Part shown: positions 37,618 to 48,654 of the stretch, one piece after another
Layout: every line of letters starts with the position of its first letter
Numbering within the stretch: position 1 is the stretch's first letter
Assembly (NCBI RefSeq): GCF_965208925.1
Contig: NZ_OZ242364.1
Span: 62,001 to 126,000, forward strand
DNA: 64,000 nucleotides
Direction of reading: 5' to 3'
From: Poriferisodalis sp965208925
GTDB lineage: Bacteria > Actinomycetota > Acidimicrobiia > Acidimicrobiales > Poriferisodalaceae
Translations under genes and position numbers: made by a program
Notes under the pieces: generated by a model
Told to the model about the DNA's origin: nothing
Seen by the model: the letters and a program-made list of their open reading frames with translations, nothing else
Databases searched by the model: none

Positions 37618-38009
37618 CGGGCGGCACCTTCGGTCGCATCACCGGTTGCGTCCCGCTCTTGTTCGCTCCGCTCACGGGCCGCTCGGGCCACGGCTTCGCC
37701 TGCCGGCTCAGCATCTTGCGTCGGGGTGAGTTCGCCGCTCGCAATGCGGGCGTCGAGCGCCGCAGCGGACGCCGGGTCGGCATCGGTCGCTTCGTCGATC
37801 AGCAGCACCGGGATGCCGCCGTCGACGGCGTACGTCTTGCGCAGGCGCGGGTTGTACAGCAGATCGTCACCGGGCACGAAGTACAACGGTCCCTTGTCCT
37901 GCGGACAGGCCAAGATTCCCGCGACGACCGGATCAATGCCCACGCGTGCGTCCCGGGCGCGCCGTGACGCTGTCGTGCGGCCGCGTCTGCGGTTCCATGC
38001 GGCGATCAT
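37614..38009 (-). CDS. Trm112-like protein with a repeat-derived tail
   Basis: The 131-residue protein has the Trm112 core GILACPQDKGPLYFVPG and LRKTYAVDGGIPVLL, a small zinc-ribbon-like fold that usually activates methyltransferases; here only one of the usual metal Cys is seen. Its ATG overlaps the mutase stop by four bases (ATGA). The last 40 residues (Ala/Glu/Arg-rich, for example EAVARAARERSEQERDATG) are encoded largely by a dispersed DNA repeat at 37654-37717, so the tail looks like inserted sequence. Confidence 0.75.
   Translation of the reverse strand: MIAAWNRRRGRTTASRRARDARVGIDPVVAGILACPQDKGPLYFVPGDDLLYNPRLRKTYAVDGGIPVLLIDEATDADPASAAALDARIASGELTPTQDAEPAGEAVARAARERSEQERDATGDATEGAAR
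37654..37717. repeat. dispersed repeat, copy C, inside a coding sequence
   Basis: About 64 bases matching 44524-44605 with few changes: CGCTCTTGTTC, then CTCACGGGCCGCTCGGGCCA, then CGGC-TCGCC and GGCTCAGC-TCTT. It lacks the CCAAT...ATTGG hairpin present in the other copies. Confidence 0.75.
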
Positions 38010-39364
38010 GCCAGCAACGCCCTGATCTCGCTCACACGTTCCCCAACGACCTCGCTGTCAGGCGCCTCGAGATTCAACCGCAGCAGAGGCTCGGTATTGG
38101 ACGGCCGCAGGTTGAACCACCAGTCGCCGCCGTCAATCGTCAGCCCATCAAGCCAGTCGTGGGCGAACCGCGCGAAGTGTGCACCGACCCGCCGCAGTAC
38201 CTCGTCGACATCAGCAACACGGGTGTTGATCTCACCCGAGGATGCGTACCGGTCGAGCGGCGCCAACAGTTCTGAGAGCGGCACCTGCGCGGCACTCAAC
38301 TGCTCAAGTGCGATGAGCGCCGCGATGAGGCCGGAATCTGCCCGGTAGTTGCCTGCGAAGTAGTAGTGACCGCTGTGCTCACCGCCGAAGACGGCCCCGG
38401 TACGCGCCATCTCTGCTTTGACGAAGCTGTGACCCACCCGGGTGCGCACGGGTCGGCCGCCGGCTTCAACAATTGCCTCGGGCACGGCGCGTGAACAGAT
38501 CAGGTTGTGCAGGATCGGGCCCGGCCCGTCGCGGCGCAGCATGGCCTGGGCTACCAGCGCAGTGAGCAACGATCCGCTGACCGCCCTGCCGCGCTCGTCG
38601 GTAAGGAACACCCGGTCGGCATCGCCGTCGAATGCCAAGCCCACGTCGGCCCCGGTACTGAGCACGCGCTCGCTCAGATCGACCAGGTTCTCCGGCTGGA
38701 TCGGGTCGGCCGGATGGTTGGGAAAGGTGCCGTCGAGCTCGCCGTACATCAGTTCCCACTCGAACGGCAGCGGGTCGAATACTGCGGGCACCACGAGGCC
38801 TCCCATGCCGTTCGCAGTGTCCGCCACGACGCGCAGGGAGCTGAGCCCCGAGACATCGACGAACGAGCGCACATGGCCGGCGAACGTTTCGAGCAGATCG
38901 CGGCGGCTGAGCCGGCCGCCCCCAAGCGGCGAGGAGGCGCCCTGTGCGGCTCGCTCAGCGATCTCGCCGAGCCCGCTGCCCGCGCCCACCGGCGCGGCAC
39001 CCGGCCCGCACAGCTTGATGCCGTTGTATGACGCCGGATTGTGCGACGCCGTCAGCATCGCGCCTGGCATGCCCAGGTGGCCGGAGGCGAAGTAGAGCAG
39101 ATCCGTGGAAGCCAGCCCGATGTCGATCACATCGACCCCGGCAGCTTGGGCGCCATCGGCAAACGCCTCAGCCAGCGAAACCCCGCTTGGCCGCATGTCC
39201 CGCGCGATGACGATCTGCGGTGCCGCCGACCACTCCCCGAATGCGTAACCGATGCCGCGCGCGACTGTCGGGCTGAGCTCCTCAGGGCAAATACCACGTA
39301 TGTCATATGCCTTGACAATGCCTGCCAATACGCCAGCAGTTACCGGGTCGATTCGGGCCGTCAT
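38006..39364 (-). CDS. manB: phosphomannomutase/phosphoglucomutase
   Basis: A 452-residue alpha-D-phosphohexomutase: IVKAYDIRGICPEELSP opening, phosphoserine loop GAMLTASHNPASYNG, metal loop GLAFDGDADRVFL, sugar loop GGEHSGHYYF, and the C-terminal phosphate-binding RPSNTEPLLRLNLEA. It makes mannose 1-phosphate for the GDP-mannose route served by the nucleotidyltransferase at 58694 and the GDP-mannose dehydratase. ATG at 39364. Confidence 0.92.
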   Translation of the reverse strand: MTARIDPVTAGVLAGIVKAYDIRGICPEELSPTVARGIGYAFGEWSAAPQIVIARDMRPSGVSLAEAFADGAQAAGVDVIDIGLASTDLLYFASGHLGMPGAMLTASHNPASYNGIKLCGPGAAPVGAGSGLGEIAERAAQGASSPLGGGRLSRRDLLETFAGHVRSFVDVSGLSSLRVVADTANGMGGLVVPAVFDPLPFEWELMYGELDGTFPNHPADPIQPENLVDLSERVLSTGADVGLAFDGDADRVFLTDERGRAVSGSLLTALVAQAMLRRDGPGPILHNLICSRAVPEAIVEAGGRPVRTRVGHSFVKAEMARTGAVFGGEHSGHYYFAGNYRADSGLIAALIALEQLSAAQVPLSELLAPLDRYASSGEINTRVADVDEVLRRVGAHFARFAHDWLDGLTIDGGDWWFNLRPSNTEPLLRLNLEAPDSEVVGERVSEIRALLA

Positions 39365-39500
39365 ACGCTCGCAAAGCCTAAAAGACCGCGCAGCAGTGCG
39401 CGGCCCTTGCGGACAAGCCGCTTGCAATCTGCACCTTCGTTTCCCTAGGGTGGGAGCAGAGAGTGGGATGCGACCCTGCCTGAAGCAAGCGAGAGAGGCG
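39365..39500. promoter_or_regulatory. divergent promoter region with a small hairpin
   Basis: The 136 bases between the divergent mutase and radical SAM genes contain a perfect 6-bp stem, CCGCGC at 39386-39391 with GCGCGG at 39398-39403, and a purine-rich GAGAGAGG just before the radical SAM start. The gap must hold both promoters, but individual boxes cannot be assigned. Confidence 0.35.
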
Positions 39501-41075
39501 ATGACGAAGAGCAAATACCAGCCAACAGAACGGGAACAATTGGTGCTTGACGAGGTCGAGAACCCCAGGTACGACCGTCAAATTGTCAATGGTCTCGAAC
39601 CCTTCATGAGCGGCTCCGCGCCTGAGGATTTCCGCACATTCTATAGTGAGAAAGAGCTCAGCGATTTAAGCCAACTGCGTGGGACTGATCGTGACGTAGA
39701 AGTAAGAATGCCCGTCAAACTGACGCGGCATTATTTTGAAATGGCCAAGTCGAGCCCAGCACTACAAAAGCTGGTCAAGGCATCACCTGATGAAACAGTG
39801 GATCTTGAGGGTGATCCAGACCCAGCGAATCAACTTGACTACAGCCCTATCGAAGGACTGCTGCACAAGTATGAAATGGCGCTGTTGTATGTGATCTCGA
39901 CGTGCTCAGCCCATTGCCGATTCTGTTATCGCGAGGAATTGATTGGGCGCAAAGAGATTGAGCGTTCGGACGGCACAGTCAAGAAAAAGGGCCTCGCCCA
40001 AGTCGGCGAGATCACCGAGTACATCCAGACACACAATGCCGCTGTTGCAGCCAACGGCGGTACTCATCCGGAAACCGGCAGGCCGAAGCTGCGTGAGATT
40101 CTCCTGTCGGGCGGTGACCCCATGGTGCTGCCGAATTCCAAGCTGGCGGCATGGTTCACGGCATTGGCCGAAGCGGGCGCCGAGGCCATCCGGGTGGGCA
40201 CCAAGGAGTTGGCGTTCTACCCGGATCGCTTCGATGACGCCTTCTTCGCGATGATCGACCGCTTCCATGAGGTGTATCCCGATGTCGCCATGCGGTTCAT
40301 GATCCACTTCAACCATCCCGACGAGTTCCTGTTGAAAGATGCCGACGGGCGGTATATCGCCGATCAGAAGGGATTCCTTCAGTGGCGTCCGAACACAAAG
40401 CAGGCAGTCGATTCGCTGGTCGAACGCGGCTGGATCAGCGTCGAGAACCAGACTCCGATCATCGCCGGAGTCAACGACGACGCTGACGCACTGCGGATCC
40501 TCCAGCGCACGCTCAAGAGCGTCGGCGTGGAGAACCACTACTTCTTCTGCGGTCGGAACATCGTTGCCTACAAGGCATTCAATGTGCCCATCGAGACCGC
40601 TTGGCAGCTCCTCAACGATTCGCAGCGCGGGTTGTCGGGGGTGGAATCGCACGCCCGGCTCACCATCGTGCACTACAAGGGCAAGACGGAGGTCTCAGCG
40701 GTGACCGATGAGCCGATTGCCGGCTTGCCGGGCGCCGAGAAGGGCGTGGTGATCTTCAAGGTCCTGCGAAATCCGGCTCATGCTCCAGACCGGGGCAAAG
40801 TCACCATCGTCGGGCGGAACCCCGAAGCGCTGTGGTTCGACGAATACGAGGACCGGGTTCTGCTCGACGAAGCGGGCCTGTTCTCCCAGCAGCGTCCCAG
40901 CGGCGTGACCATTCCGCGATCCCGATCACGACACCATGCACCGCCGAAGGGGCGCACATCACCTCAAGCACGACCTGCGCCGCTCATGGCCGTCGTTGCG
41001 AGCAATGAGCGCAGGCCGCACCCCAAGAGTCCAACCAGCGGCCCGGCACCCGCAGTTCAGGACGCCCAAGCCTGA
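39501..41075 (+). CDS. KamA-family radical SAM protein (lysine 2,3-aminomutase-like)
   Basis: The 524-residue protein carries the radical SAM cluster motif CSAHCRFCYR, and EILLSGGDPMVLP, both as in lysine 2,3-aminomutase. The glycine-rich PLP-lysine motif near the C-terminus of true aminomutases is not obvious, so it may act on another substrate. ATG at 39501 follows GAGAGAGG. The first 450 bases are much richer in A+T than the rest, as if the 5' part came from elsewhere. The last 60 residues are a Pro/Ser/Arg-rich disordered tail that overlaps the convergent gene by 19 bases. Confidence 0.8.
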   Translation: MTKSKYQPTEREQLVLDEVENPRYDRQIVNGLEPFMSGSAPEDFRTFYSEKELSDLSQLRGTDRDVEVRMPVKLTRHYFEMAKSSPALQKLVKASPDETVDLEGDPDPANQLDYSPIEGLLHKYEMALLYVISTCSAHCRFCYREELIGRKEIERSDGTVKKKGLAQVGEITEYIQTHNAAVAANGGTHPETGRPKLREILLSGGDPMVLPNSKLAAWFTALAEAGAEAIRVGTKELAFYPDRFDDAFFAMIDRFHEVYPDVAMRFMIHFNHPDEFLLKDADGRYIADQKGFLQWRPNTKQAVDSLVERGWISVENQTPIIAGVNDDADALRILQRTLKSVGVENHYFFCGRNIVAYKAFNVPIETAWQLLNDSQRGLSGVESHARLTIVHYKGKTEVSAVTDEPIAGLPGAEKGVVIFKVLRNPAHAPDRGKVTIVGRNPEALWFDEYEDRVLLDEAGLFSQQRPSGVTIPRSRSRHHAPPKGRTSPQARPAPLMAVVASNERRPHPKSPTSGPAPAVQDAQA

Positions 41076-44000
41076 GCAGGTGAGGCCGAGTCGTAGGCGC
41101 CGGCCGCTGCGCGGTGGCGGATGCGGCCGATGTCGGCCACGACCTGGAGCGACTGAGCCACTAGCCGGACGGTGGTATCGGCTGAGTGATCCACGCTGAC
41201 GGGCACCTCGGTGGCCGTCAGCTCGAGGTGCTCGACCAGATAGAGCACCTCGACATCGAAGGCGAACCCGTCGATGACAGCGCGGCTGAAGATCTCCTGC
41301 GCGGCATCGGCGGTGAAGCCCTTGAAGCCGCACTGCGTGTCGCGGTAGCGACGCAGGAGCACGAGGCGCGTGAAGGCGTTGAACGTCCGGCTCGCGAATG
41401 CCCTGGCAGGCCGCGCCGGACTGATCGTGCGTGCTTCAGCGTGGCGCCGGTTGCCCAGCGCGACATCGGCCCCGTCACGGAGCGCATCGATGAGCGAGGT
41501 GAGCTGTCCAGGCGGGTAGGCGAGATCGACATCGGTGAACAGGCGCAGACGTCCGCTCGCTGCCAGCATCCCCGCGCGCACCGCTGCACCCTTGCCCCGA
41601 TTGGCCTCCAGCGGCACGACCACATCGGCCCCTGCCCGGCGCGCCTCCTCAGCCGTGCCGTCGGTCGAGCCGTCATCGACTACCACGATCTCGAGCGGGC
41701 CGTCTAAGGCTTCGTGGCCGCCCAGGGCCGCGCTGATCTCTGTGACGGCAGCGCCGACGAGGTGCGCTGCCTGGTAGGCCGGCAGCACGACCGAGACCGC
41801 CGGCAACCAGGGGTCATCGTGCTCGCCGGCCGCTCGCCGTGCTTCGACGTCATAGGACCGAAGCGCGCCTGCCCGCTCGGTTCCGGCCGGCGGCCGCTCG
41901 CTCGATCGGGCTGAGCGCGAGCGGTCGAATCGCACCGGGGGCCGCACGGCGACGAGCGCGAGCGCTGCCGCGCCGAGCAGCGTTGCCAGCCAGGCGAGAT
42001 ACTCCACCGCTGTCGCGCCATAGGTCAGCTCGACTCGCTCATCGGTGGGGATCACCACCATCCAGTTGGGCGTCACCCGGTACGGACCCTCAGCACCGCG
42101 CACGGACCAATTCGGGAAATACGACACCTTCACCAGCACCGGAACGCCGGGCCGATCCACGGAAAACGACAGCCAATCCCTTCCCATCTCGACGTTGCTG
42201 ATCTGAACCGGCGGCAGGGCGTGCCGGGGTGCCGCGCTGAACCGTGTCAGCGACGCAGGCGGCGCGCCGTCTGGGTTGGGAGGCGCCAGCAGCGACACCC
42301 TCGACCAGTGCTCCGGTCCGTCCGCAGCGATCGGCACAGCCCACGCCGCTGGGTCGTTCCACCAGATGGCAGCCGGATCGGTCCACGCTCGTCCAGCGTG
42401 CGACACATCCTCGGCCACGGCGGGCTCGAACGGCAGCGGTGACACCAGATCGCTGTCGGCGACCAGGTAGATCGACCACGGTCCCGCCGAGGCGATGTGC
42501 TGCAGGTCAGCAGAATCCTGGGCCGCTGCGGTCGCTTCGGTGCTGAACGCTGCGTAGTAGCGCACACCCGACATCTGCAGGTGCGCAACGCCCAAATCGA
42601 AGTTCAGAGCGCTGTAGGGAAGGCCGCGCATCGGACGCGACGGCGACGCCGACAGCTCCGACTGCATGAGGAAGTGGAACGGCACTGTAGGCGACGACTC
42701 GAAGTAGAGACCCTCCATGGAGGCGATGCAGTCATCCGTCCAGTGCGGCAACAGCATCGGGGCCATCGGCGTGCCGTACGCGCCCACGATGTCGCGGTCG
42801 TACTCCCACAGCAGGCGCCCGCAACCGTATGCAGGCGTCTCGCCGATGTCGCTCATCGCAGTCACGAATTCGTGGTACTCCCGATACGCCGGGCGGCCCT
42901 CGTAGCCGCGGAAATTCCAGCGGGCCCAGCCGGAAACGAAATTGCGGTCCTCTGCGGACACCGTGAACGGGCCCCAGCGATAGGCGCCGTCGGCGTCGAG
43001 CCTCGCACCGGGCGCATTGCCCAGTTGCAGTGACAGCAGGCCTGCCACCGCGGCCAGCGCGGCAACCGGCACAAACACACGGACCCACGGCAACGCGCGA
43101 TCTCCGTGTGCCACAGGTGCCCGCCCACCAGAAGCCGGGACACCGGCAGCCGGAGCGTCCGCTTCCGGAGAACCGGCAGCCGGGGGGCTGCGACGGGTCA
43201 GTGCATCAACGATGAGCCACAGGCCCATCGCCGCCAACACATACACCGCCAAGTACCAGAACGGCAGGATGCGCGCGTTCCACAGCCGGTGTTGGGGCCA
43301 GTGGACAAACCCCATGGCCATCGTGAAGGCGATGAACGCCCACATCAGCGCCGGGCGGTACCAGCGTGCGAGGCCGACGACGGCGCCGACGCCTGCCAGC
43401 ACGAGCAGCCAGGTGATGCTGTGGTGCGCTCCGTCGCCGCCGATCTCGTCGGTGAAGAACAGGTGCTCCCGCACCTCCGTGAGCCGTTCCCAGCCCATGT
43501 CGTTGAGGTAGGCCCGCCGGGCGAGGAACGGCACCGTCCAGAATGCCGACAGCGCGCCGCCGATGATGCCGATGACCAGCGCGTGCCACGACCGGCGCCA
43601 CTCCGACACCACGAGCGCCGCAACGGCACCGGCTGGCACGGCCAGACGAGCCAGCGGAGACTCAGCAAGATTCCAGACGGCGGCCCACAGCATGATTGCT
43701 GCGATGGCTGCACCCAGCGACCGGAGGGGGCCGATGCGATCAGGCAGCGCATGGAGGCCGCGCACCGCCACCATCAGGATGCTGGCGGCGACCGCGAACG
43801 CCAGCGGAATCGGATGGCACAAGGCGACGAATGCCAGCACGAGGCTCGCCCGAGCGCGCCCGGTCCCCCGCTCCAGAGAGCGCCAGAGCATGCCTAGGTA
43901 CACGAGCGTCGCCGACAGCGCTATCGAGAACGCGAATTCCCCTGCCAGCGTCGAGGCCGCGTTCCCGCCGTAGATCGTGAAGTTGACATCGAAGACGAAC

Positions 44001-44440
44001 AGCAGCAGCGCAACAGGCAGCAGCATCCGCAGCGGTTGCGCCCACCCCGCCAGCCGACCCATGAGCCAGGCAGCTGCTGGCATCGAGACCACGCCGCTGA
44101 TCGCCACCAGCTTGAACGCAACGCCGTAGGGCAGCACCAGATCCGCTGCCACGATCATGAGGTACGGCAGCACCATGTAGAACTGCATCGCCGGCATGCC
44201 CGCGTACCACTCGGGCGACCAGCCGCGCAGCGAGCCGGCCGGCAGCAGTTCTTCGCGCAAGAACGCCGGGCCCCAGACGTGAGCGCCCATGTCGCCGCCG
44301 GTCGGCGTCGACGCCGACACGATGCCGCCCGGGTCGAGCCACGCCACCACTGCCACGCAGCTCGCCACGACCACCGCAGCCTCGACCCACGCTCGCAGCA
44401 CCGACCCCGCGCAGGGGGGGCGCGTGGTCAGTGCGGCCAC
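41057..44440 (-). CDS. fusion of a multi-span membrane (GT-C-like) protein and a GT2 glycosyltransferase
   Basis: In this 1127-residue protein, residues 1-480 form about twelve membrane helices with an early external loop (STPTGGDMGAHVWGPAF) that has the acidic residue typical of polyprenyl-sugar-using GT-C enzymes. A large external domain follows (about 480-830), then one more helix. Residues about 885-1110 are a GT2 domain: VSVVLPAYQ, VVDDGSTDGTAEEA, LFTDVDLAYPPGQL, and DTQCGFKGF, as in dolichyl/polyprenyl-phosphate glucose or mannose synthases. One protein could therefore make a lipid-linked sugar and use it outside. It stands alone. Confidence 0.8.
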   Translation of the reverse strand: MAALTTRPPCAGSVLRAWVEAAVVVASCVAVVAWLDPGGIVSASTPTGGDMGAHVWGPAFLREELLPAGSLRGWSPEWYAGMPAMQFYMVLPYLMIVAADLVLPYGVAFKLVAISGVVSMPAAAWLMGRLAGWAQPLRMLLPVALLLFVFDVNFTIYGGNAASTLAGEFAFSIALSATLVYLGMLWRSLERGTGRARASLVLAFVALCHPIPLAFAVAASILMVAVRGLHALPDRIGPLRSLGAAIAAIMLWAAVWNLAESPLARLAVPAGAVAALVVSEWRRSWHALVIGIIGGALSAFWTVPFLARRAYLNDMGWERLTEVREHLFFTDEIGGDGAHHSITWLLVLAGVGAVVGLARWYRPALMWAFIAFTMAMGFVHWPQHRLWNARILPFWYLAVYVLAAMGLWLIVDALTRRSPPAAGSPEADAPAAGVPASGGRAPVAHGDRALPWVRVFVPVAALAAVAGLLSLQLGNAPGARLDADGAYRWGPFTVSAEDRNFVSGWARWNFRGYEGRPAYREYHEFVTAMSDIGETPAYGCGRLLWEYDRDIVGAYGTPMAPMLLPHWTDDCIASMEGLYFESSPTVPFHFLMQSELSASPSRPMRGLPYSALNFDLGVAHLQMSGVRYYAAFSTEATAAAQDSADLQHIASAGPWSIYLVADSDLVSPLPFEPAVAEDVSHAGRAWTDPAAIWWNDPAAWAVPIAADGPEHWSRVSLLAPPNPDGAPPASLTRFSAAPRHALPPVQISNVEMGRDWLSFSVDRPGVPVLVKVSYFPNWSVRGAEGPYRVTPNWMVVIPTDERVELTYGATAVEYLAWLATLLGAAALALVAVRPPVRFDRSRSARSSERPPAGTERAGALRSYDVEARRAAGEHDDPWLPAVSVVLPAYQAAHLVGAAVTEISAALGGHEALDGPLEIVVVDDGSTDGTAEEARRAGADVVVPLEANRGKGAAVRAGMLAASGRLRLFTDVDLAYPPGQLTSLIDALRDGADVALGNRRHAEARTISPARPARAFASRTFNAFTRLVLLRRYRDTQCGFKGFTADAAQEIFSRAVIDGFAFDVEVLYLVEHLELTATEVPVSVDHSADTTVRLVAQSLQVVADIGRIRHRAAAGAYDSASPAQAWAS

Positions 44441-44523
44441 CCGCGCAGGCTAGAGGCAGAGCGGAGGGGCAACGACACGGACCGCCCAACAGGGGTCCGG
44501 TGACTGCCAAGCCCCGTATTCCC

Positions 44524-44605
44524 CGCTCTTGTTCCCAATCTCGATTGGATACGGGCTCACGGGCCGCTCGGGCCACGGCATCGCCGCATAGCGGCTCAGC
44601 CTCTT
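44524..44605. repeat. dispersed repeat, copy A (upstream of ftsH)
   Basis: The fullest copy: CGCTCTTGTTC, a CCAAT-CTCG-ATTGG hairpin, then GATACGGGCTCACGGGCCGC and a GGCTCAGC-TCTT end. A 24-base core is identical, in reverse orientation, to copy B near 55396-55457. It lies in the 176-base gap before ftsH. Confidence 0.8.
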
Positions 44606-44616
44606 AGCATGAACCC

Positions 44617-46547
<1,931 letters not shown>

Positions 46548-46551
<4 letters not shown>

Positions 46552-46967
46552 TCGGCGCGGGGCGCGACCTGCGCGAGGGCCGCGGCCAGGCCGGACAGAT
46601 CGACGCTGCCGACCCAGCCATCCACCACACGGCCGTCCGCATCGGCCACCACCGTCGTCGGCACAGTGTCGATGCTGTGCTGGCGATGCAATCCCCGCCC
46701 GGCGCCGAACGGCACTTCGGCGACGGGCAGCCCGGCGCCGGCGGGACCCCGCACCACGGCAAGGGCTGCCTGACAGGTGCGGCAGGTTTCTTCAGTGAAC
46801 ACCACCAGTGCCGGACCTTCCGGGACGCCGACCCCCACAAGATCGATGGCAGGGGGCAGTTCCGACCGCGGCACCGCCGTGGCCGATGCACTGCGGCGGC
46901 GCTGGAGGAGCGACGCGACCGCGATCGCGACCACGATCAGGATTGCGGCAATTGCCAGACGCTCCAT
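46548..46967 (-). CDS. membrane-anchored thioredoxin-like protein
   Basis: The 139-residue protein has an N-terminal anchor (ERLAIAAILIVVAIAVASLL) and a thioredoxin-fold domain with C-x-x-C in VVFTEETCRTCQAAL and the cis-Pro strand IDTVPTTVVAD. It likely reduces or oxidises envelope protein disulfides. It is seven bases downstream of the DUF5719 gene and overlaps the ftsH end by four bases. Note that its active site keeps both Cys, unlike the protein at 19661. Confidence 0.8.
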
Positions 46968-46974
46968 CAGTTGC

Positions 46975-48654
46975 TCACCAGGCCACCGGATGCGCCACGC
47001 TCAGGCCTGCATCAGAGACTCGAGCCTGCCACACCAGAACTGCGAACGGCGTATCGGACACCAGGAGTCGGGCTGTGCCGCTGGCCAATCGGTGAGTGAT
47101 GACACCCGATGCCGGCACGTCAATGACCGCGACCGTCTCGCCGCTGAGCGTTCCGACCCGAACGCGTTGGACAGGGCCACGATCGCTGTTCGTGGGGGCT
47201 GCTTCAGCGACGTCAGCCAAAGCCCCGGCGTTGCCGGCCGCGAACGAGTCGGTCATGATCGTCAGGAACGCCTCACCACCGGACTGCGGCGCAATGACGA
47301 CCAGCCACCGGTCGCCCGTCTGGAGGACGCCCGGCACGAAAGCCAATCCCGACTGCGCCCGCAGCACCGGCGGGCGGACCTCGACTGACGGTTCGTCGAC
47401 GGCCCCGTCAGCGCGGCCGGGCGCGGCGTCGCCGGTTGCACCGCCGGTTTGGGCAACCACGGTGACAGATTCTGCTTCCTGCTCCGCAGCGGCGGAGGCA
47501 AGATCCGAATCGGTCCTGATGTCGGTGAGCGGACTCGCCGCGCTGCCGACCAGCGTCTCTGCCCACACGACGAGAGGCACGTCGTTCTGCGAGGCGACGG
47601 ACACCCCGAAGGGGAGTCCGGGAGCAGCGAGGAGTGTTTCCAGCCCCGGAGTCAGCTCACCAGGCGGCTCGACTTTCAACTCCACGATGTCGTGCGAAGC
47701 CACGGCAAAGGCCAGACGGTCGCCCAGCGGGTCGTCGGATATCACCGACGCAGCGACCTCCGCCACATCGTCGGAGGGGTTGAAGATCCGCACCCAGACC
47801 TGGGTGTCATCGTCGATGCCGGCGACCGGCACGAGCCAGCGCTCGCCTGTGGCCACCGAGGCCAATTCCGCAGCGAGGCCACGGCGACCGACGCTCCCGT
47901 CGTAGGCCACGAGCGAGTCCACTGCGATGCGGCCGGCACGGGCCCGCACCGATGCCGCCACGACGTCTCGACGACGCGCGTGCTCACCGATATTGACGGC
48001 GACGGTGCTCCACGCCGGCACCACCACCCCGGTCAGCGCCGGTGCCACGAACGGGCCGAATTCTGCTTCCGAAGCAAACGTGACATCGACGATCGCATCA
48101 CGTGGCAACGGATTCATGATGGCCAGCACGGTCAGTGCGTCGGCCTGCGTATCGCCGACGGGCACATACCAATCCGGAGCAAGCACGCTTGAGCAGCGAG
48201 CTTCGTCAATCCCGAGCGGAGACACGAACCTGCGCGTCACCGCCAGCCCGCCCGACGAAGCCTCCACTAGCGCTCCGGTGACCTCGTCACGCACGTAGTC
48301 AGACGTCGTGACCACCCCAGTGCTGTGGGGCGCAACGTCGGCCATCACATACTGCCGCCCCGTTGTGCGTCCCCGGAACTCGACCGACGCCGATGCCACC
48401 TCGGCGGTCATGTTCGTGAGCAGCACCTCTGTGGTGACTTCGCCGAAGCCCGGCACAGGTCCTCGCAGGCCGACAAGGGGACAGAACCAACTCGATGTCA
48501 GCGCATCGGGCGGTGGCACTGCGACCTGCGCCTGAGCCTGCGGCCCTTCGACCGCAACAGAGGCCGGTGCCCGGTCGTCGCGCGCGTCGACCACCAGCGC
48601 CGTCGCCAGCGCCAGCGGAATCAGCAGCCTGGGCAGCCACCGGACCACGCCCAT
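46975..48654 (-). CDS. DUF5719-type secreted envelope protein
   Basis: The 559-residue protein has an N-terminal hydrophobic segment (RWLPRLLIPLALATALVV) and a series of beta-rich repeats with the pattern of DUF5719: WFCPLVG near residue 56, then repeated W-x-V-P-V segments (WYVPVGDTQ, WLVPVAGID, WLVVIAPQ) and F-N-P-S-like turns. It always seems to accompany large actinobacterial GT2 proteins, as here: its ATG overlaps the GT2 stop by one base. Probably a partner in envelope glycan assembly. Confidence 0.75.
   Translation of the reverse strand: MGVVRWLPRLLIPLALATALVVDARDDRAPASVAVEGPQAQAQVAVPPPDALTSSWFCPLVGLRGPVPGFGEVTTEVLLTNMTAEVASASVEFRGRTTGRQYVMADVAPHSTGVVTTSDYVRDEVTGALVEASSGGLAVTRRFVSPLGIDEARCSSVLAPDWYVPVGDTQADALTVLAIMNPLPRDAIVDVTFASEAEFGPFVAPALTGVVVPAWSTVAVNIGEHARRRDVVAASVRARAGRIAVDSLVAYDGSVGRRGLAAELASVATGERWLVPVAGIDDDTQVWVRIFNPSDDVAEVAASVISDDPLGDRLAFAVASHDIVELKVEPPGELTPGLETLLAAPGLPFGVSVASQNDVPLVVWAETLVGSAASPLTDIRTDSDLASAAAEQEAESVTVVAQTGGATGDAAPGRADGAVDEPSVEVRPPVLRAQSGLAFVPGVLQTGDRWLVVIAPQSGGEAFLTIMTDSFAAGNAGALADVAEAAPTNSDRGPVQRVRVGTLSGETVAVIDVPASGVITHRLASGTARLLVSDTPFAVLVWQARVSDAGLSVAHPVAW

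Noticed and set aside
44412..44420. Seven-base G run near the start of the membrane GT fusion gene
   Set aside because: Too short to compare with the two G13 tracts; runs of seven occur elsewhere in this G+C-rich DNA.
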